Positions 58,901 through 64,000 of a DNA stretch of 64,000 nucleotides are shown here, one piece after another. Each line of letters opens with the position of its first letter. The first letter of the stretch is position 1. The translations under genes and the position numbers were made by a program. This stretch comes from Apis mellifera (lineage: Eukaryota; Arthropoda; Insecta; Hymenoptera; Apidae): contig NC_037651.1 of NCBI RefSeq assembly GCF_003254395.2, positions 5,321,001-5,385,000 on the forward strand, given 5' to 3'. The notes beneath the pieces were generated by a model that did no database searches, was not told where the DNA came from, and worked only from the letters and a program-made list of their open reading frames with translations.

Positions 58901-61900
58901 AATCGACTGACGATAGCTAGTGACCATTGCGTGAAACGCGACAAAAACGCGTGTATCTACATTTTAATTGCGAAAATTGATGAATGTGTAATGTTTTCTA
59001 AAATATTAGTCATCAGACTAAATGTCCATACCATTAATGTGAACCAAAATTGTATCATTATTGTAATTTTAGATTAAAAATTAATAATCATACATTTTAA
59101 TTATTTATTAGTTATTAGTTATTAATTAAATATTGCGAATATGATTGTAAATTCTGATTGAATGAAATAATATGATAAATAAAACGACGCAATTCCACAG
59201 CCTAACCATACACACACAATGTGGAAAGTACGTCGTGCACGATACACTAACGCATCGCCAGTCGCTAAAAAATTTGGATTAGCTTATAAACTAAAGTCAT
59301 CATATCCATTGCCTCTCCCTCACTCAAGTAGCACCTGGGCACGTGAGTGAGATCCTGACAATGAACATGGAAAGGGTTAAATCTGAAAATCCTGAGCTAA
59401 AAAGATATTAATATATTCATTTTGTATCTAACGGGCTAATATTCTTTCACTTTGCATTATATATTTCAAATTATATAATTTATATTATATATTTCAAATT
59501 CTTATTATATTTCAAATTATTTGTGACTCTATTTTATATTTTATTTCATTAATTATTGAACAAATTATTGAAATTTTAGCATTAAATTTTTATTATTGAA
59601 TTGATTAAAAAGGAATTAAAATTCATTGCAATTTAATATAAATATTGATAGAAATACCCTCAGGCGATTCCTTTATCAGAGCATATTTTCAAACTCACAA
59701 GAATAATATTCAAAATTTATTGCTCTGATTCTAAAATCTGCCTGTCGCGAAATGTCTTCTTGCACAAAATTTAATCCATATTTGTACGAATAAAATTTGA
59801 AAAATTTACTATCTATCAATGTTGTAAATCATATTCAAGTTATATAAAATTATTATATGACAATCACAATAATCAAAATGACCAAATAACTTAAAATGTT
59901 ACTCTCAAGGATTTTGAATTATAAAAATTCAAACTAATTATTGTATTACACTGATAATTATATAATAATAATTCTTATATGTTTTATTATTAAAATTTTT
60001 ATTTAAAATTTATTAAAATTACTAAACATTTTATATTAATCAAAAACGCGAAGCGCAAGAAGACCTAGCCTGAACTAATAAATAAAACACAAAAGAAATA
60101 ATTGTTACTACTCGCGGATAATTATTATAAATAAATACCCGCGGTCATTGTGCTCGTGCAAAATTCTACGTATACAACCAATCACTCGTGTCGATTCGGA
60201 TCTTTCATCCTACGACATGGTTGAATGACCGGAGGAACCAAAAAGCATGCGACTCACCATATGATGCGATGAACGCCTTCACTGTTACTGTAGCCCAGAA
60301 GTCATCAGGTAGAAGAATAGGAGAAATCTATGAAAAATGACATCATAATTAAAAACGGTTGTAATTACTTGAAAAAATTGAAATAGGAAATTATTAAATG
60401 CGCAATATGTAATAATAATATTGAAATTACTTTAGTTAACTAAAGTATTCTAAAAGTATTCTATTTAGAATAATAAAAATTTAGATATATAAAAAAGCAT
60501 AATTACCTCTTCGCGTGATGGATGATCGCCTTATTCTCTTGAGAGAAGCACTGACTCTACCCTGTACCGAAAACGAATATTTGTAAAAAGAAAAAAATAA
60601 AAATAAGAAACTAATAACGCGTCCGTATAAATTATAATCGGCGAACAAACACTGATTCTACCTTCGCGTTTCATTATTCTAATTAAATTTAATCAGAGCT
60701 GTTGTGCTCTAAAAAATATTCAAAATACTATGACGAAGCAAACACTGATTCTACTAACCACATTGCGCGTGGTCACAAATAAAATCTTCATAAAGATCAT
60801 CAGCATCAGCATCTGTGAAATAAAATGAGAAATATTGTATTGTAATTTTTTTCTTGAAAATATAACATTCTTTATTTAAAATTTGGATTAGTAATAAAAA
60901 ATAAAACTATATTTAACTTTAAACATTAATAAAAAAAAAATTAAGTTTCTAATAAATTTTAATATAAATAAAAGTATGAAATTCTAATATAAAAGATTAA
61001 AATCTAAAAAATGAGAATCTAATGATTTTTCTTACCTCTTCGCGTGGTGGATGATCGCCCTATTCTCTTGAGAGGAGCACTGATTCTACTCTGTACCGAA
61101 AACGAATATTGAGAATAAAAAAAAAAAAAAATAAAAATAAGAAACTAATAACGCGTCCGTATATATTATAATCGGCGAACAAACACTGATTCTACCTTCG
61201 CGTTTCATTATTCTAATTAAATTTAATCAGAGCTGCTGTGCTCTAAAAAATATTCAAAATACTATGACGAAGCAAACACTGATTCTACTAACCACATTGC
61301 GCGTGGTCACAAATATTTTCTGAAATTAACATTAAATTAGTAGAGGGGTGGGGAATGATAGAAGAAAAAGTAATATCTTTTTGACATTTTTCTTCTTCTT
61401 ATCGAGCATTTGTTCTGAAAATATTCCCTTTTTATTTTAACTGATCATAAATTATGTATAAAAATATTATCAATTATTTATTAATATCTGAAATTTAATA
61501 AAATGTTCGTTATCAGATTTTAAAATTTAATTTCCAATGATAAATCGTTAAAATTTTTCATAAATTTTTAATTTTTTCCCTTTCCTTTAATTAGAATTAA
61601 TAATTTTATTATGAATTGCTTAACAACAATCTAAACTAATAATTCAATAAAACAGAATAAAATTTTATACATACGAAATAAAATAAAGTTTTACCACCAA
61701 AGAAAGTCACCAAAAAAGACATGGCGTCCATATTGGAATTTTTCCCGCCTTTTTCCCGCCTCTTTCTCGCCTTTTTCCCCCTCGATTAAATCTGCGCAGA
61801 GAAAAATCAAAACTTCTAAATAAATGAATAATATGTACGAAATTAGATTATATTAAAGTATCAAAACAATCAAATCAAGTAAGAACTCACGATATAAGCC

Positions 61901-62713
61901 ATCTTGTAATTCGACACTCCAATTATATGATAAACGAGGAACTCAAAATTATTTAGTTGTCAAAAAACTATCAATTGTAATAAAACATTGAATAAAGACG
62001 TATTAATTAACGCACGAATAATAACAAAAGTAGTATAAAAAAAAATAATATTAAAATACTATGCAATAAATAGAACAGATGTCTCGAGAAAATTTCAAAC
62101 GTCTAATTGTCACGAAGAATCGACGAACAATGTTACTTTGCGCTTCCATTTCGCGCATCGAATAACAAGATGGAGAGGGGATACGCTCGACAATTCGACA
62201 AGTCGAAACATGTTTTGAACACAAATCCAATTTCTCGGAAGTGAAATATCATAAGAAATGTTTCTCGCCTCGAGCAAATTATAAGCGATAGACCAAAAAA
62301 AGTAAACAATAACATACACGAGGGAAGACGTTATACACAATATATATACATTCGAAAAGATATGCGATATTAGAATAATACTTCGATTTCACGAAATGAA
62401 TACGTAATAAACCGTAAAAATGTTCTTTTACTATAATATGATTGAAATGATAAAAAATAAAGGTCAAGAAATTGTAAAATAAACGTATACGATTAAAATT
62501 ATATTTAAAAACCAATATATGATTTCAAATTCTGTCTCGAAATATTTCGATACGGGACGCTAATGACGCAATAGATTCTAAATGAACAATGGAAGGAAAA
62601 GACACAAAGATAAGCAAAAAACTAATTAATTTCGTTTTCACTATATTGAATGGATTATTTAAAAACTTAAATTAGCAATGATTGATAAATTTGGTAATAA
62701 TAAAAGTAAAATA

Positions 62714-62870
62714 ACTTACCGAATAATCCGAATTCGGCGACGACACGTCCACTCCACACAATTTTCAACTAGAGACTGACGACATGCGCAATATGATGCG
62801 CATTGCGTTGCGCTCTGCGATGCGCACCGATTTGTCCCGCGCTTCGAATTAAGATATGTTCTGATTGGCT
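62714..62870 (-). promoter_or_regulatory. Promoter-like region and first splice donor of unit D
   Basis: CCAAT box (62868-62864); TGCGCA at 62785, 62797 and 62821 with TGCGCT at 62809, so four motifs at exact 12-bp steps; donor GTAAGT at 62719-62714. The arrangement is that of A and B with one more motif. Confidence 0.55.
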
Positions 62871-62979
62871 GGTTCATAATGTTTATTTTTTTCATTCAAA
62901 AATCGCGCGAAAAGTTGAAATATAATATAAATTAATTGTTGCTTGCAACATTGAAATCCTATAAAGATCTATTGGGAGA

Positions 62980-64000
62980 AAAAAAAATTATTACTAATTT
63001 AACAAGATAATAAAATAGTTATAATGCAAAGAAGGAATTCAATAAAAAGATTAATTAAACTTAAATAAAAGTAAAAACAAAAAAGAAATTTCACAAAAAA
63101 CTTAAGTAAATTTATAAAAAGTGAAAAAATAGAAAGAGAACATAATATAAAACTGAATTTGATAAATTTAATAATTGAATTTAAAATAATCAAAACGCAA
63201 AACTTGTATTTAACTTTAAAATAAATAAATTTAAGGAATTAAATTATATTAAATAAAATAGAGCAATGTCGACGTAAAAATCAACAAAAGAAGAAACATA
63301 AAAAAATATTTAACATAACTAATTAATAATAAATGCAAAAAAAAACGAGAAAAAATATAAAATATAAGATTCAAAAAGATTAGGAAAGATTAAAATAAAG
63401 TAAGATATTTTAAATTGAGATGAACATAATCTGAACAGAATTAAAATATAAAGGAAAAATAATATTAAAGTTACATAAATCTAAAAAAACATAGAGTGTA
63501 AAAAAAATTTGACACATAAATTAATTTAATTGGAAGAATAAATATATGTATATATAAGTATATATAAAAGAAAATTAACAATAATATAGTACATAAATAA
63601 TGAATAATGAAAAAATTAAAAAAGAATGTAACACAAAAGATTACTATAAAATAAAAAATAAAAAAGAAACATAAGAGAAAAATTTTATTTTCAAAGTTAA
63701 AAAAAAATCTAAATCCAAAAATCTAAAACATCAAAGAAAAAATTTAACATGAATGTTTAATTCTTCAATTAGAAAAAACATACATAAAAAAGAAAACTTA
63801 ATTAAGTTTCGTTTAAACGTTTCTCTTGATTTAGATAATATTTCTGTTAAATATTTTTGTTATTGTTCTTGTTTTTTATTTCAATTCTTTTAAACTTTTT
63901 TAACTTTGAGGTTAAATTCTTCTGCAATATTTTAATTATCTTTTACTACTTCATGATAGTTTAACTTTTATATTTATATCTATATTATAATATCTTTTTG
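62980..64000. repeat. AT-rich fold-back repeat array (H4), cut by the window end
   Basis: Arms such as TTTCAAAGTTAAAAAAAAAT (about 63691) and CTTTTTTAACTTTGAGGTTAA (about 63893, read without its first base) are complementary, as in H1-H3. The array continues beyond the window. Confidence 0.7.

Larger units (their letters stand above)
55585..62900 (-). ncRNA. Unit D: long structured non-coding RNA locus (repeat copy 4 of 4)
   Basis: Same order and orientation as A, with substitutions throughout, so it is an older copy than the A/B pair. Stems: 57341-57359, 58616-58666, palindrome 58826-58839, 59754/60055 helix, 60113-60143, 60178-60232. Box modules start at 60549, 60650, 60743 and 61078, 61184, 61277 (period about 530). 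The left end has the minus-strand ribozyme. Reading frames seen in A are broken here, supporting a non-coding role. Confidence 0.68.

Overview
The window reads as AT-rich, CpG-tolerant insect nuclear DNA, most likely hymenopteran (bee-like). This is an inference from base composition, long T/A homopolymers, intron style and the one conserved gene; the species is not determined. No bacterial features, tRNA, rRNA or CRISPR array were seen.

Layout. (1) 1-15.7 kb: the 3' half of a PAR-domain bZIP gene, the insect orthologue of Pdp1, on the + strand. Five coding exons between 8781 and 10925 splice in frame and end in a complete PAR + bZIP domain; a long simple-sequence-rich 3' UTR probably follows. 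(2) 15.8-64 kb: no convincing protein gene. This half is built from a few repeat families: (a) four copies of a multi-kilobase non-coding unit (A 17.3-24.6 kb, B 27.7-34.5 kb and D 55.6-62.9 kb with minus-strand sense; C 39.8-43.3 kb, shorter, with plus-strand sense); (b) AT-rich arrays of about 450-bp fold-back units beside them (15.8-17.1, 24.6-27.4, 34.6-38.1 and 63-64 kb); (c) a 44-55.5 kb satellite block holding a 3.7-kb decanucleotide array, a ~91-bp repeat, a 110-140-bp minisatellite and a 520-bp tandem duplication.

The main discovery candidate is an RNA system. Five plus-strand loci (39349, 44431, 50626, 52573, 54461) fit the nested double-pseudoknot fold of HDV-like self-cleaving ribozymes: 7-bp P1, P2 pseudoknot, 3-bp P3 with a TCCTCG loop, GG for P1.1, long P4, and a J4/2 with a C-Y-A-A catalytic motif. 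A different sequence with the same fold lies on the minus strand of units A (17724) and D (55943). A 5'-truncated relic is at 38.2 kb. Compensatory changes between copies support the fold.

The four non-coding units contain many hairpins kept by compensatory changes between A, B, C and D. G-T wobbles are tolerated only on one strand, which gives the RNA sense: minus in A, B and D, plus in C. Units A, B and D have a TATA-less promoter-like 5' end (CCAAT box, TGCGCA motifs every 12 bp, then a consensus splice donor). Upstream of C there is a TATA box plus initiator at 38.73 kb, followed by ribozymes at intervals. My working model, which is inference, is a family of long structured non-coding RNAs whose precursors are cut into pieces by built-in ribozymes. 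A and B share 2-3 kb of nearly identical sequence, but their flanks differ mainly by small indels, so recent duplication or gene conversion and assembly error both need to be considered.
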